In this document: positions 39,652 through 48,851 of the stretch, one piece after another | Numbering within the stretch: the stretch's first letter is position 1 | Layout of the letters: each line of letters opens with the position of its first letter | DNA from: Vreelandella olivaria | GTDB taxonomy: Bacteria > Pseudomonadota > Gammaproteobacteria > Pseudomonadales > Halomonadaceae | DNA: 64,000 nucleotides | Direction of reading: 5' to 3' | Assembly: GCF_023507745.1 (NCBI RefSeq) | Contig: NZ_JALPZO010000045.1 | Span: 1-64,000, forward strand | The notes under the pieces: model-generated | What the model saw: only the letters and a program-made list of their open reading frames with translations | Database searches by the model: none | Told to the model about the DNA's origin: nothing | Made by a program: the position numbers and the translations under genes

Positions 39652-40788
39652 ATGAATGTACTGCTTTGCCCCGATAGTTTTAAAGATGCCCTGGGCGCTG
39701 AACAGGCCGCCCAGGCGATGGCAAAAGGTGTGCAGCGCGCCGCACCTACTGCCACGGTACACATTTGCCCACTGGCGGATGGCGGTGAAGGCAGCCTTGA
39801 TGCTCTGATTGCCGCCACTCGTGCTGAACGGCGCCAGCTCATCGTACAGGATGCCCTCGGCCGACCACGCCAGGCATCCTGGGGCTGGCTTAACGCCCAA
39901 CGTACCGCGTTTATTGAACTGGCAGAAGCCAGTGGTTTACAGCACCTCACCTCCCAGGAACGTAATGCACTGCATACCACTACCCATGGTGTGGGCGAGC
40001 TGTTCAAGGCGGCACTGGATGCCGGCGCTGAAAAAGCGCTACTGCTGCTGGGTGGTAGTGCCACCAACGATGCCGGAGCTGGTATGTTACAGGCACTTGG
40101 CGCTCAGCTACTGGATCAACACGGTGCCCCGCTACCGCCTGGAGGGGCTGCGCTACAAACCCTCGCCACACTGGATCTTTCAACACTGGACCCGCGCCTA
40201 ACCAAACTAAGCGTCGAGGCAGCAGTAGATGTTGATAACCCACTGCTGGGCGAACGCGGTGCAAGTGCGATCTTTGGCCCACAAAAAGGTGCCTCCCATG
40301 ACGACGTTGCTCAGCTTGACCTCGCCCTTGGCCATTTTGCCGATATCAGCGCCCAGGTTCTTGGACGTGATGTTCGGGAGTTACCCGGCGCAGGGGCAGC
40401 GGGCGGCATGGGCTTTGCGGCCTGCGCCTTTCTTAACGCCACCCTAAAGCCAGGTATTGAAATGATTATGCAGCAAGCCAAGCTGCCGAACCTGCTAACC
40501 CAGGTAGACCTGGTGATAACAGGAGAAGGCCGCTTGGACGGCCAGAGTCTGGCGGGGAAAACCCCGATTGGCGTGGCTCGCGCCGCCCACAAACAGGGAA
40601 AACCTGTCGTGATCCTGGCGGGTAGCCTGGGTGATGGCTGGCAGGCCTGTCTGGGCGAAGGGGTGACGGCTGCGTTTGCTCTCGCAGATGGCCCGATGAG
40701 CCTTGAAGATGCACTGCCACGCACCGCTGAACTGCTGGCAGCACGCTGTGAAAACATCGCGCGCATGTGGCTCGCACGGCCCGCCTGA
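39652..40788 (+). CDS. Glycerate kinase (GarK/GlxK type)
   Basis: This enzyme phosphorylates D-glycerate (to 2-phosphoglycerate in the GarK/GlxK group), feeding glyoxylate or glucarate breakdown into glycolysis. The 378-residue product starts LLCPDSFKDALGAEQAAQAM and shows HICPLADGGEGSLDAL, LLGGSATNDAGAGMLQALG and TGEGRLDGQSLAGKTPIGVA, all typical of class I glycerate kinases. I use the ATG at 39652 (CGGAGG seven bases upstream) over the earlier in-frame ATG at 39625. No glyoxylate carboligase or tartronate reductase genes are adjacent, so it stands alone here. Confidence 0.92.
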   Translation: MNVLLCPDSFKDALGAEQAAQAMAKGVQRAAPTATVHICPLADGGEGSLDALIAATRAERRQLIVQDALGRPRQASWGWLNAQRTAFIELAEASGLQHLTSQERNALHTTTHGVGELFKAALDAGAEKALLLLGGSATNDAGAGMLQALGAQLLDQHGAPLPPGGAALQTLATLDLSTLDPRLTKLSVEAAVDVDNPLLGERGASAIFGPQKGASHDDVAQLDLALGHFADISAQVLGRDVRELPGAGAAGGMGFAACAFLNATLKPGIEMIMQQAKLPNLLTQVDLVITGEGRLDGQSLAGKTPIGVARAAHKQGKPVVILAGSLGDGWQACLGEGVTAAFALADGPMSLEDALPRTAELLAARCENIARMWLARPA

Positions 40789-40971
40789 TCTTCACTATTT
40801 CAGTCACCACGTTAGATAAGGGCTTGAAAAATGACGGCTGCGCCTGCATTTCATAAGCAGGCACGATAACGGGAGGGCGCGGTTGAGTAGGCGCGCACGG
40901 GTTACACGTGTCAGCGATGAGTCAGCCGTCGCCAGCTCACCGCCAGGGTAATGTTATGGCGCTATCAGCGC

Positions 40972-40995
40972 GATGCAAAAAACTTGTTTTGCATC
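40972..40995. promoter_or_regulatory. 24-base inverted repeat upstream of dps
   Basis: GATGCAAAA and TTTTGCATC are perfect 9-base arms around AACTTG, 83 bases before the dps ATG. It could be an operator or an early RNA hairpin. A smaller stem (GCGCT-ATC-AGCGC) precedes it by a few bases. The rest of the 289-base gap 40789-41077 holds no gene I can support. Confidence 0.4.
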
Positions 40996-41077
40996 ACATC
41001 TTCAGCGCCTTAAGCTGAATCAAATGATTTGATGGCCGCCGGGTTTCAGCGCGGCTCCAACCATGGAGGAGCACCAT

Positions 41078-41554
41078 ATGTCTGATATGAACAGCATTGG
41101 CCTACACGAAAGCAGTGCCAGCCAACTGGCCGAAAAACTGAACCATCTGTTGGCCAATTACCAGATTTTTTACATGAACGTTCGCGGCTACCACTGGAAC
41201 GTTAAAGGTAACGACTTCTTCGAACTGCATGCCAAATTTGAAGAGTTCTACACCGACCTGTTAACCAAAGTGGACGAAGTTGCCGAACGCATACTGACAC
41301 TCGGCCATAAGCCGGTGCACGCTTACAGTGACTATGTGAAACTGTCGCATATCCTGGAAGATAAGGACGTGCATGATGGAAAATCATGTGTCAAAGGTGT
41401 ACTGGCGGGTTACCAAACGCTGATTGAGCTGCAGCGTGAAGTGCTGTCACTGGCCTCGGATGCAGATGATGAAGGCACCGCCTCCCAGGCGAGTGACTAT
41501 ATTCGTGAGCAGGAAAAAACCGTATGGATGCTGAACGCCTATCTGGGCAAGTAA
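41078..41554 (+). CDS. dps: Dps-family DNA-binding ferritin
   Basis: Dps forms a dodecamer that stores iron and protects DNA under stress. The 158-residue protein has the ferritin-like helices and the intersubunit ferroxidase residues in NVRGYHWNVKGNDFFELHAK and EEFYTDLLTKVDEVAERI. The N-terminal tail is short with few lysines, so DNA binding may be weak. GGAGGA seven bases before the ATG at 41078 decides the start. It is monocistronic, followed by a strong terminator. Stress control by OxyR or stationary-phase sigma factor is expected but not shown here. Confidence 0.95.
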   Translation: MSDMNSIGLHESSASQLAEKLNHLLANYQIFYMNVRGYHWNVKGNDFFELHAKFEEFYTDLLTKVDEVAERILTLGHKPVHAYSDYVKLSHILEDKDVHDGKSCVKGVLAGYQTLIELQREVLSLASDADDEGTASQASDYIREQEKTVWMLNAYLGK

Positions 41555-41590
41555 GCGTCACAGGCTGGCTGCCCACATACAGTCGCGATA

Positions 41591-41619
41591 AACGGCGCCC
41601 TGACTGGGGCGCCGTTTTT
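41591..41619. terminator. Rho-independent terminator between dps and pepD
   Basis: ACGGCGCCC and GGGCGCCGT form a 9-base perfect stem with TTTTTA after it on the plus strand and TTTATC on the minus strand, so it stops dps and probably also the convergent pepD transcript. Confidence 0.88.
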
Positions 41620-41636
41620 ATTGCGATAATCACCGG

Positions 41637-43100
41637 TTAACGCAACGTTGCAAGCTCCTCAATAAGGGCACGCAACATGCTCCAGAACTCTTCTACTGAA
41701 TCAATCTCTACCCGCTCATCCGGTGAGTGGGCACCACGAATAAGCGGCCCGAACGAGATCATATCCAGGTTAGGATATTTACTACCTAAAATACCGCACT
41801 CAAGCCCTGCGTGAATCACCTTGACGTCGGGTTCGCGGCCAAGTAATGCAGCATGGCAGGTTTTGAACGTCGCCAATAGCGGACTGTCCGGATTGGGCGC
41901 CCAGCCAGGGTAGCCGTTTTCAACTTTCACCCTGGCACCTATAAGCCCAAACAGCGCCTGGAAGCGGTCAGCCATGGCGGCAGCGGCGCTATCATGCAGC
42001 GAGCGTACCAACGCGCACAGGTGTAAACGCCCTGCTTCCAGGCTCAGCACACCCAGGTTATTAGAGGTTTCCACCACCCCAGGGACATCCGCACTCATTC
42101 TCTCCACGCCACAGGGCGCTGCGTGCAGTGCAGCTAATAACATGGCGCTGGCATCAAGCGTCAATGGCTCGACCAGGCCCGTTTCAGTGCGCTGGACTGA
42201 CAGCACCAAACCGCTGTCACCGCTTCCCAGCTCTGCTTTGAGCGTGCGCTCCAGCGCTTCCACCATGGCAAGCGCTGCATCCACATCATCGGCAGGCAGC
42301 GCAACCTGAGCAAACGCCTCACGGGGGATGGCATTACGCAGGGTTCCCCCCTGATAGCTGATCAGACGTATATCAAATGCTTCCAACGCCCGCAGCACAC
42401 GCACCAGCAAGCGGTTGGCATTACCTAACGGCTTATGGATATCCATGCCTGAGTGACCGCCTTTCAGCCCGGTCAGCGATAATGCGAGCACTTGCTCATC
42501 CTGCTGAAGTACGGCACCAGGTAGCTGGGCATCGACCAGCACATCGGCACCACCAGCACAGCCGATATACACCTGGCCACGATCCTCGCTATCGAGATTA
42601 AGCAGTAAGGAACCCTCAAGCCAGTCTTCGGCCAGATTAAGCGCGCCGCCCATGGAAGTCTCCTCCTCAAGGGTAAACAACGCCTCCAGCGGGCCATGGG
42701 TTAACTCGGGCTCCTCCAGGACAGCAAGAATCGCAGCGACGCCAAGCCCGTTATCAGCGCCTAATGTAGTCCCCTTGGCGTGTAACCAGCCATCTTTGAC
42801 ATAGGTACTGATGGGGTCACGGGTAAAGTCATGGTCATACCCTGAGTTTGCCTGAGCCACCATATCCAGATGCCCTTGCAACACAACCCCTGGCGCCTGC
42901 TCACAGCCCGGTGAGGGCGGTTTTCGAATGCGCAAGTTACCGAAGGCATCACGGTCATGGGAAAGCCCCTGAGCATCAGCCCAGGCTTCCAGAGTAGCCA
43001 CTAATGCGGCCTCATGACCGGAAGGCCGTGGCGTATTACACAGCGTACGGAAATGGCGCCAAACCATGTTGGGTGCGAGCGCTTCTAAATGTACGTTCAT
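41637..43100 (-). CDS. pepD: Aminoacyl-histidine dipeptidase (peptidase D, M20C)
   Basis: PepD is a cytoplasmic di-zinc exopeptidase that cleaves carnosine-like and other dipeptides. The 487-residue product has the M20 pattern: PGVVLQGHLDMVAQANSG with the first metal His-x-Asp, GADNGLGVAAILAVLE with the bridging Asp, LFTLEEETSMGGA with the catalytic Glu pair, and a C-terminal GAHSPDERVEIDSVEEFW metal histidine. Both lobes (catalytic and dimerisation lid) are full length. It is downstream of tmcA by 32 bases on the same strand, so the two may be co-transcribed. Confidence 0.95.
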   Translation of the reverse strand: MNVHLEALAPNMVWRHFRTLCNTPRPSGHEAALVATLEAWADAQGLSHDRDAFGNLRIRKPPSPGCEQAPGVVLQGHLDMVAQANSGYDHDFTRDPISTYVKDGWLHAKGTTLGADNGLGVAAILAVLEEPELTHGPLEALFTLEEETSMGGALNLAEDWLEGSLLLNLDSEDRGQVYIGCAGGADVLVDAQLPGAVLQQDEQVLALSLTGLKGGHSGMDIHKPLGNANRLLVRVLRALEAFDIRLISYQGGTLRNAIPREAFAQVALPADDVDAALAMVEALERTLKAELGSGDSGLVLSVQRTETGLVEPLTLDASAMLLAALHAAPCGVERMSADVPGVVETSNNLGVLSLEAGRLHLCALVRSLHDSAAAAMADRFQALFGLIGARVKVENGYPGWAPNPDSPLLATFKTCHAALLGREPDVKVIHAGLECGILGSKYPNLDMISFGPLIRGAHSPDERVEIDSVEEFWSMLRALIEELATLR

Positions 43101-43132
43101 GGCAACTCTTCATTATCGATAACCGGACTACT

Positions 43133-45298
43133 TTAACGCTCCCGGCCATCAGGTAAAAGCTCACTATGTTCAATAACACATTGAACGGCTTGCCGCAGCT
43201 GATGAGACGCCGCGCTTTGAGCCCTGGCCAAAGGTCGGTTTTGAAACGCCCACGCGGCTAACTGTTGCAGTGCCAAGGCAGCAACTTCATCCAGTACATA
43301 GTGGCTGGCCTCATACACCAGCGCCTGGAGCGAAACGCGTGCGAAGGCAGGGTTACGATGGGCATAAGCAACATCCTTCACTGCCTGCCAATCACCAGCA
43401 CTCATTGGTTCACCGGGAAGCGATCGTAATAAAAGCACCACGACCGAGGCGGGCAAGTCACTTAATTCAAATGCCAACAGACTGGGTAGCGAGTCTGCAA
43501 ACTGAACTCGCAAGGCGTTGAGTACCTCCTGCCCTTCAGCATTGAGTGCCTTCGCTACCATTACCGCATACTCACCTGTCGCCGTCTCTTTCGTAACGCC
43601 GAGACGCACCGGCGTAAACCCTAGCGCCAGCCAGAATTGTAGCAGCGAAGCCTCAGCACCAAACGTCGCGCCATAAAGCGCCACTCCTTGCAGGGTCGCC
43701 TCGGCGATATCATCTTCCAGCATACGCCGCCCCAACCCTTCGCGCCGCCGCTCTGGGTGGGTAGCAATGCGCGAGACCCGCCTCCACCGGGATGTCAGTG
43801 CTTGTCGACTGCCACTGTGGGCTGCCAGCGACTGGGCCAGCAGATGCCCCTGGGGGCGCCGCTCACCACGTGCCACCTGCTCAGCCAATGCCCATGTAAA
43901 TCCGCCCTCTTCACGGGTCACCAGTACTGCCTGTGGTTCGCCGCCCCCGGCCACTATGCGCAGCGCCGTGCCTGGGCCATCCAACAGCTGGCGCAGATCA
44001 CTGGGAGACGTGCGATAGTGAGACTGCACCAACAGGCCAAACAGCTTCTCCAGTAACACTTCCTGGCGAGCGAGCAGCGCCTGTGGCAGGAGAGTCGTTG
44101 TGATGACACCGTTTGGCTGAGCATCTGGTAAAGGGGCTTTCAACAACAGTAGACGATGAACCACTGACTCAAGGGGATCCTGCGCCGACCAGCGGATGGG
44201 GGTATCGAGTTCCACTGCGCGCCACTGCGGTGTCTGACGTCTGAGCACATCAAAAAACCGCAGTGCAAAGCCTCTCCCCGAACCTTCATAGCCATGGACC
44301 GTGGTGGCGAAAGCTATGCGTGGAAATGCCGTCAGCCACTGCCCCAATAGAGCGGCTGGAATAGCGGCGGCTTCATCGACCATCAGGTAGCTGCCGTCAC
44401 CGCCAAGGCATTGATTGTTGACCTGTGCGGTTAGTAGGTCGGGGGGTAGAAAACAGAGCGCCTCCCCTCCCGGCATCACAAACCGACCTGGCGTTGCTTG
44501 CAGGCCGTCTGGGCAGAGTGCTGCCAAGCGCTCAAATACACTTTCCACCGCACTGAGTCGCGGTGCCGTTATAATGATGCGCGCCACCCCCTTACCCAGC
44601 AGTCGGGCACAGGCAATCCCCAGAGCTGCACTTTTACCACGCCCTCTATCAGCAGTTACGACGAGTGGACGGCGACGTTTCATCCCGACCAGTGCAGCCA
44701 CACCCCTGGCCTGATCTGCGGTCAGGCAGGCTGCATCTCCCACGTAAGTGGCACCCACCGGGCTGGCTGGCAGTTTAGGCAGTAATAGCTCGCCCTCTAC
44801 CTGCCAGCGAACGATGTTGGGTGAGGCACTAAGCAGGCGTGCTAAACGTGTCAGGTAATGAGCCGTCAGCGCCTCCCATCGCCAGGGATAGTCGGCAAAA
44901 CGGGCATAGTCCGGATCAGGGTGATCACCCCAGGCATCGGGGGTTAACACAACACACAGGCCACCCGCTGTGATCGTTCCTGCTAATGCCCCCAATGCAT
45001 CAGGGTCCAGGCCTTGGGCACCACATGCATCCACAACAACCAACTGATGCTCAGCCCCTAAACGTGTGCGTGCCTTGCGGGCCGACAGGCACGGCGTAAC
45101 AGGTGCCTCGTGCTCATCGCCCACCCACAGCGGTGATTGCCAGGCAGCAGCCTGCCAAAGCTGTACAGCAGCGTGACGGCAGTGGCGTGATGGCCCGGAG
45201 AGCCATACCAGTTGACGCCAGCGGCGGCGCTTCAAGCGCACCGCATGGCAGGCCAACGCCAGGGCTTGGTTTGCGCTGATAGCGCATTGCGCAGACAT
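43133..45298 (-). CDS. tmcA: tRNA(Met) cytidine acetyltransferase
   Basis: TmcA acetylates the wobble cytidine (ac4C34) of elongator tRNA-Met, sharpening AUG decoding. The 721-residue product has an N-terminal DUF1726 domain (about 1-160), a helicase-like ATPase with Walker A VVTADRGRGKSAALG and Walker B LMVDEAAAIP, a GNAT acetyltransferase segment (SRIATHPERRREGLGRRMLE) and a C-terminal tRNA-binding domain. All parts are present at normal length. The pairing with pepD is not functionally obvious. Confidence 0.95.
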   Translation of the reverse strand: MSAQCAISANQALALACHAVRLKRRRWRQLVWLSGPSRHCRHAAVQLWQAAAWQSPLWVGDEHEAPVTPCLSARKARTRLGAEHQLVVVDACGAQGLDPDALGALAGTITAGGLCVVLTPDAWGDHPDPDYARFADYPWRWEALTAHYLTRLARLLSASPNIVRWQVEGELLLPKLPASPVGATYVGDAACLTADQARGVAALVGMKRRRPLVVTADRGRGKSAALGIACARLLGKGVARIIITAPRLSAVESVFERLAALCPDGLQATPGRFVMPGGEALCFLPPDLLTAQVNNQCLGGDGSYLMVDEAAAIPAALLGQWLTAFPRIAFATTVHGYEGSGRGFALRFFDVLRRQTPQWRAVELDTPIRWSAQDPLESVVHRLLLLKAPLPDAQPNGVITTTLLPQALLARQEVLLEKLFGLLVQSHYRTSPSDLRQLLDGPGTALRIVAGGGEPQAVLVTREEGGFTWALAEQVARGERRPQGHLLAQSLAAHSGSRQALTSRWRRVSRIATHPERRREGLGRRMLEDDIAEATLQGVALYGATFGAEASLLQFWLALGFTPVRLGVTKETATGEYAVMVAKALNAEGQEVLNALRVQFADSLPSLLAFELSDLPASVVVLLLRSLPGEPMSAGDWQAVKDVAYAHRNPAFARVSLQALVYEASHYVLDEVAALALQQLAAWAFQNRPLARAQSAASHQLRQAVQCVIEHSELLPDGRER

Positions 45299-45628
45299 GA
45301 CGACTCCTTAGCAGGGCATTTCACTTACAACTTTGGTGTGAAAGAGCCGTTATTTTCAACGTTCCCAATGCGCAAACCGCCTGAAAGATCAGCCCCAAAA
45401 ACACTACAAACACTTGTTAAATATAACAATATAAACAAAAAAAGCGCTAAAGCCGCGTTAGTTTTCCCGAATCAATAATATTGCGCTGTAGCGGGGGGTA
45501 TGTGCTAGCTTAGCGTTGCAGTGCGGCATTTTGCTACTTTACGTAAACGTAAGCCTGCTCACTGCACTTTCCTGCTTTCAGGTACTAACACTAATAACGC
45601 CATACGCCAAAATACCAGGAAATACATC
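45299..45628. promoter_or_regulatory. Divergent intergenic region between tmcA and the TRAP operon
   Basis: This 330-base AT-richer stretch separates tmcA from the TRAP binding-protein gene. It contains a GTAA-type inverted repeat, TTACGTAAACGTAA (45539-45552, arms TTACG/CGTAA), 77 bases before the dctP ATG, which may be an operator for the TRAP operon. No gene or RNA that I can support is seen. A frame open from 45521 into dctP has no gene-like features and is not used. Confidence 0.35.
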
Positions 45629-46732
45629 ATGACAAAGACTACAAAATTTGCGCTTACCAGCCTTGCCGCTGGCGTTGCTTTCGCCACCCTCACGACCACC
45701 GCACAAGCACAAGAACAGTGGACCATGACCAGCACCTGGCCGGATAACCTTGATCTGATTCAAATCGATCAACACTGGGCAGAGCTGGTGAACAAACTGG
45801 CAGGGGATGAACTGCAAATCAATTTCCGGGCAGGCGGTACCTTAATGCCTGGAACGGAAGTATTTGATGCCACCGAAACCGGCAGCATTGAAGCTGCTGG
45901 CGACTGGCCTGGATACTGGGCGGGCCTGAACCCGGCATTTTCACCACTTGCAACGACGACCAGCCTGTTTAACGGCGTTGATTACCTTAACTGGATTCAG
46001 CAATGGGGTGGTCGCGAACTCTATGATGAGATCTACGGCCAGTTCAACATGGTCTATCTACCCTATGGTATTACCAATAACGAGTCGGGCTTCATGGGCC
46101 GCACGCCGATTGAAAGTATTGCCGATTTAGAGGGTAAACGTCTGCGCCTGTCTGGTCGCGACCAGGGCCGTGTGCTTGAAGAACTTGGCGGCTCCCAGGT
46201 GACCCTGGCGGGTGGCGAGGTTTACCAGGCGATTGAGCGCGGCGTTATTGATGCTGGCGAATTCTCCACACCAGGGGTCGACTTCAACGCGGGCTTTGCG
46301 GAAGTGGCCGATTACTGGGCAACGCCTGGGTGGCACCAGTCAGCCAGTGTGTTTGGTGTCATGATCAACAAAGACGCCTGGGATGCACTATCCGAGGAAA
46401 CCCAGGAGAAACTTCGTATTGCGGCAGATGCCACCATGGCGTGGTCACTGGCATGGTCCGAGCGGCAGTCCACGGAAGCCACTCAGAAATTTATTGATGC
46501 CGGCGTGACCATCAACCAATTCTCCGAAGAAGACCTGGATCGCATTCAGGAAATCACCAACGACGTTATTCTCCGTGGCGCCTGTGAGCATCCTGACCAC
46601 GCCAAGGTCTATCAATCCATGATTGCTTACCTGGAGCATTACGCAACATGGCGTGATGTATCGGCTCCCTACAATATGAGCCGTGTTATGGATAATCTGC
46701 CTTCATTGGAAGAGATCGAAGCCTGCCTATAA
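45629..46732 (+). CDS. TRAP transporter solute-binding protein (DctP family, TakP-like)
   Basis: The 367-residue periplasmic protein has a signal peptide (ALTSLAAGVAFATLTTTAQA) and the DctP fold. RLSGRDQGRVLEELGGS, with the conserved carboxylate-binding Arg, and LAGGEVYQAIERGVIDAGEF are typical. GGEVYQAI, ADYWATPGWHQ and the LMPGTEVFDA region resemble the 2-oxoacid binder TakP, so a 2-oxo acid or related carboxylate is the likely ligand (inference). AGGAAATACATC precedes the ATG at 45629. It heads a three-gene TRAP operon and is followed by a stem-loop. Confidence 0.92.
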   Translation: MTKTTKFALTSLAAGVAFATLTTTAQAQEQWTMTSTWPDNLDLIQIDQHWAELVNKLAGDELQINFRAGGTLMPGTEVFDATETGSIEAAGDWPGYWAGLNPAFSPLATTTSLFNGVDYLNWIQQWGGRELYDEIYGQFNMVYLPYGITNNESGFMGRTPIESIADLEGKRLRLSGRDQGRVLEELGGSQVTLAGGEVYQAIERGVIDAGEFSTPGVDFNAGFAEVADYWATPGWHQSASVFGVMINKDAWDALSEETQEKLRIAADATMAWSLAWSERQSTEATQKFIDAGVTINQFSEEDLDRIQEITNDVILRGACEHPDHAKVYQSMIAYLEHYATWRDVSAPYNMSRVMDNLPSLEEIEACL

Positions 46733-46744
46733 GGCGCTTTCTTA

Positions 46745-46765
46745 CCGCCCCAGCCACTGGGGCGG
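46745..46765 (+). other. Stem-loop between TRAP binding-protein and permease genes
   Basis: CCGCCCCAG and CTGGGGCGG form a 9-base stem with a CCA loop followed by TTTAT, 13 bases after the binding-protein stop and 27 before the small permease ATG. It may act as a partial terminator or an mRNA 3' stabiliser so that binding protein exceeds permease. Confidence 0.65.
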
Positions 46766-46792
46766 TTTATGTGCTGACCGCGGAGACCTTCC

Positions 46793-47296
46793 ATGAATGC
46801 GATTGCCAAGGCGATCGATGCAATTAACGAGCTGTTTGGACGAATCATTGCACCGTTAATTGCCATCATTACCCTTATTGTACTGTTTGATATTGCATCA
46901 CGCTTTTTCTTTGGCCGCCCAAGTGACTGGGCATTCGACATCACCAAAATGCTGTTTGGTGCCCACTTCATGCTGATGGCAGCCTATGGGCTCAAGCATC
47001 ATGCCCATGTCGAAGTGGATGTGCTAAAGCGCCTGCTATCCCGTAAACGCCAAACACTTCTTGATGTGATCGGCTACCTGATTTTCTTCGTTCCCTTTAT
47101 CTGGATGCTGCTCACTTACGGGTGGCGCTTCTTCGAGCGCTCCTTCAGCCGAGGCGAAACAACCTATGGCATGGTGTCAATCCCGGTGTATCCCATCAAG
47201 GGCGTTATCGTGGTGGCTGCTGCACTGTTACTGTTACAGGCAATCGCCATCGTCCTGCGCGCCATCATGCAACTGCGCGAGGAGAAATCAGTATGA
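46793..47296 (+). CDS. TRAP transporter small permease (DctQ family)
   Basis: This 167-residue protein has four membrane helices (LIAIITLIVLFDIASRFFFG near 23-42 being the first) and the DctQ motif KMLFGAHFMLMAAYGLKHHA with VEVDVLKRLLSRK, the amphipathic hairpin that docks the large permease. GGAGACC lies just before the ATG. Its TGA overlaps the large-permease ATG by four bases (ATGA), so the membrane pair is translated together. Confidence 0.93.
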   Translation: MNAIAKAIDAINELFGRIIAPLIAIITLIVLFDIASRFFFGRPSDWAFDITKMLFGAHFMLMAAYGLKHHAHVEVDVLKRLLSRKRQTLLDVIGYLIFFVPFIWMLLTYGWRFFERSFSRGETTYGMVSIPVYPIKGVIVVAAALLLLQAIAIVLRAIMQLREEKSV

Positions 47297-48627
47297 ACCT
47301 GAGTCCGGAACTACTTGCGCTGGTGATGTTTGGCGGGCTGCTGTTGGGTCTGTTCATGGGCCACCCCTTGGCCTTCGTATTGGGCGGTGTCGCCGTTATC
47401 GGCGCTTTTCTTGGCCCCGGGGAACGTGTGCTGGGTACGCTGATTAATAATATTTTTGGTAACGCCATGGATAACTACGTCCTGGTTGCAATACCACTCT
47501 TCGTGCTGATGGCACGCTTTCTAAATGACTCCGGCGTCACCGAGCGAATGTTTGATGCCATGCGCTTACTACTGGCTAACTTGCGTGGGGGGCTAGCCCT
47601 GACAGTGGTGGTTGTTTCTGTCCTGCTGGCAGCAACTACCGGGATTGTAGGGGCCTCCATTGCGGTGATGGGAATGATAGCTCTCGTCCCCATGCTGAAG
47701 TACGGCTACAACAAAGAGCTGAGTACCGGCGTCATTATGGCAAGCGGCTGCCTTGGGATTCTGATTCCACCCAGTATCATGCTGATTTTGATGGCCAGCT
47801 ACTCGCCGGTTTCGGTGGGTGCACTGTTTGCGGGCGCCATGGTTCCTGGGGTTATGCTGGGTTGCATGTATGCACTTTACGTACTGCTGGTTTGCCACTT
47901 CAAACCCTCTTATGGACCACCGGTACCTAAAGAGGAGCGCGCTGAAGTCAGCACGAAACAGCTCTTGATCATGCTGGGTAAATACGTGGTGCCACCCATG
48001 TCGTTAATACTGGGCGTGCTAGGTGCCTTGTTTACCGGTATTGCCACGGCCACAGAAGCGTCTGCCATTGGCGTGTTTATCGCGTTTATCCTGTTTTTAA
48101 TTTTCGGCGACCGGAAATTATCCACCTGCTACCACACGTTAATTGACGCTGGCAAAACAACCACCATGGTGATGCTGGTACTGGTAGGTGCCACCGCCTT
48201 TACCGGTGTTTTCTCCCGTGGTGGCGGTATGCAGGTCATTCAGGATTTACTGCTGGCTATACCAGGCGGCACAACAGGCGCGCTGATTATGATGCTGCTA
48301 CTGGTATTTGTACTCGGCATGTTTCTCGATTGGACCGGTATTGTGTTACTTAGCTTTCCTATCATGCTGCCTATTATTCAGCAGATGGGAGTGGACCCGC
48401 TATGGTTCATCGTTATGGTCGCGGTGGTCTTGCAGACCTCGTTCCTAACCCCCCCCTTTGGTTACGCGCTTTTCTACTTAAAAGGTGTCTCTCCTCCAGG
48501 GGTTGAAACTATCGACCTGTATAAGGCGGTAATACCGTTTGTCGCGCTGATCCTGCTCGCCTGTGTACTGATGGCCTTTTTCCCCATTCTGGTAACCGGC
48601 TTACCCAGTATGATGCTGGGCTATTAA
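47293..48627 (+). CDS. TRAP transporter large permease (DctM family)
   Basis: The 444-residue protein is the sodium-driven transport channel of the TRAP system. It carries the DctM signatures AIPLFVLMARFLNDSGVTER, GCLGILIPPSIMLILMA and a repeat of that pattern near FLTPPFGYALFYLKGV. About 11-12 helices are visible. The frame runs upstream to 47122, but the ATG at 47293 with GAGGAGAAATCAGT is clearly the start. A stem-loop follows 14 bases after the stop. Confidence 0.94.
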   Translation: MNLSPELLALVMFGGLLLGLFMGHPLAFVLGGVAVIGAFLGPGERVLGTLINNIFGNAMDNYVLVAIPLFVLMARFLNDSGVTERMFDAMRLLLANLRGGLALTVVVVSVLLAATTGIVGASIAVMGMIALVPMLKYGYNKELSTGVIMASGCLGILIPPSIMLILMASYSPVSVGALFAGAMVPGVMLGCMYALYVLLVCHFKPSYGPPVPKEERAEVSTKQLLIMLGKYVVPPMSLILGVLGALFTGIATATEASAIGVFIAFILFLIFGDRKLSTCYHTLIDAGKTTTMVMLVLVGATAFTGVFSRGGGMQVIQDLLLAIPGGTTGALIMMLLLVFVLGMFLDWTGIVLLSFPIMLPIIQQMGVDPLWFIVMVAVVLQTSFLTPPFGYALFYLKGVSPPGVETIDLYKAVIPFVALILLACVLMAFFPILVTGLPSMMLGY

Positions 48628-48640
48628 CCTGAAAATAAAC

Positions 48641-48660
48641 GGGGCGCTGCCAGGCGCCCC
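48641..48660 (+). terminator. Terminator-like hairpin after the TRAP operon
   Basis: GGGGCGC and GCGCCCC form a short GC-rich stem with a TGCCAG loop, then TTCTACTACG. The U-tract is poor, so termination may need Rho. Confidence 0.55.
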
Positions 48661-48739
48661 TTCTACTACGCTCTCTTGTGCTCCTTACCCTTGTACTGAG
48701 AAACCGTTACCATTCGTTAGCGTGTTTACGAATTGTTTT

Positions 48740-48756
48740 GCATATCATTATCATTT
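48740..48756. promoter_or_regulatory. Candidate Fur box upstream of the ferric iron ABC operon
   Basis: GCATATCATTATCATTT, read on the other strand as AAATGATAATGATATGC, contains the GATAATGATA core of overlapping Fur hexamers. It lies about 95 bases before the first iron-transport gene, in an AT-rich promoter region. The downstream genes make Fur control the natural interpretation. Confidence 0.65.
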
Positions 48757-48851
48757 AAAAAAGAGACTTTTTTTGATATTGTGCGTACAGCTTATGGAAA
48801 CACGCTGTTCGAACACCTGTTCTTGATATCTATTACAAAGGAACGCTCACT

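Noticed and set aside
40466..40864. 132-codon minus-strand frame over the glycerate kinase 3' end
   Set aside because: It has a cysteine/proline-rich shadow composition and no ribosome site, and it lies antisense to a clearly conserved gene.
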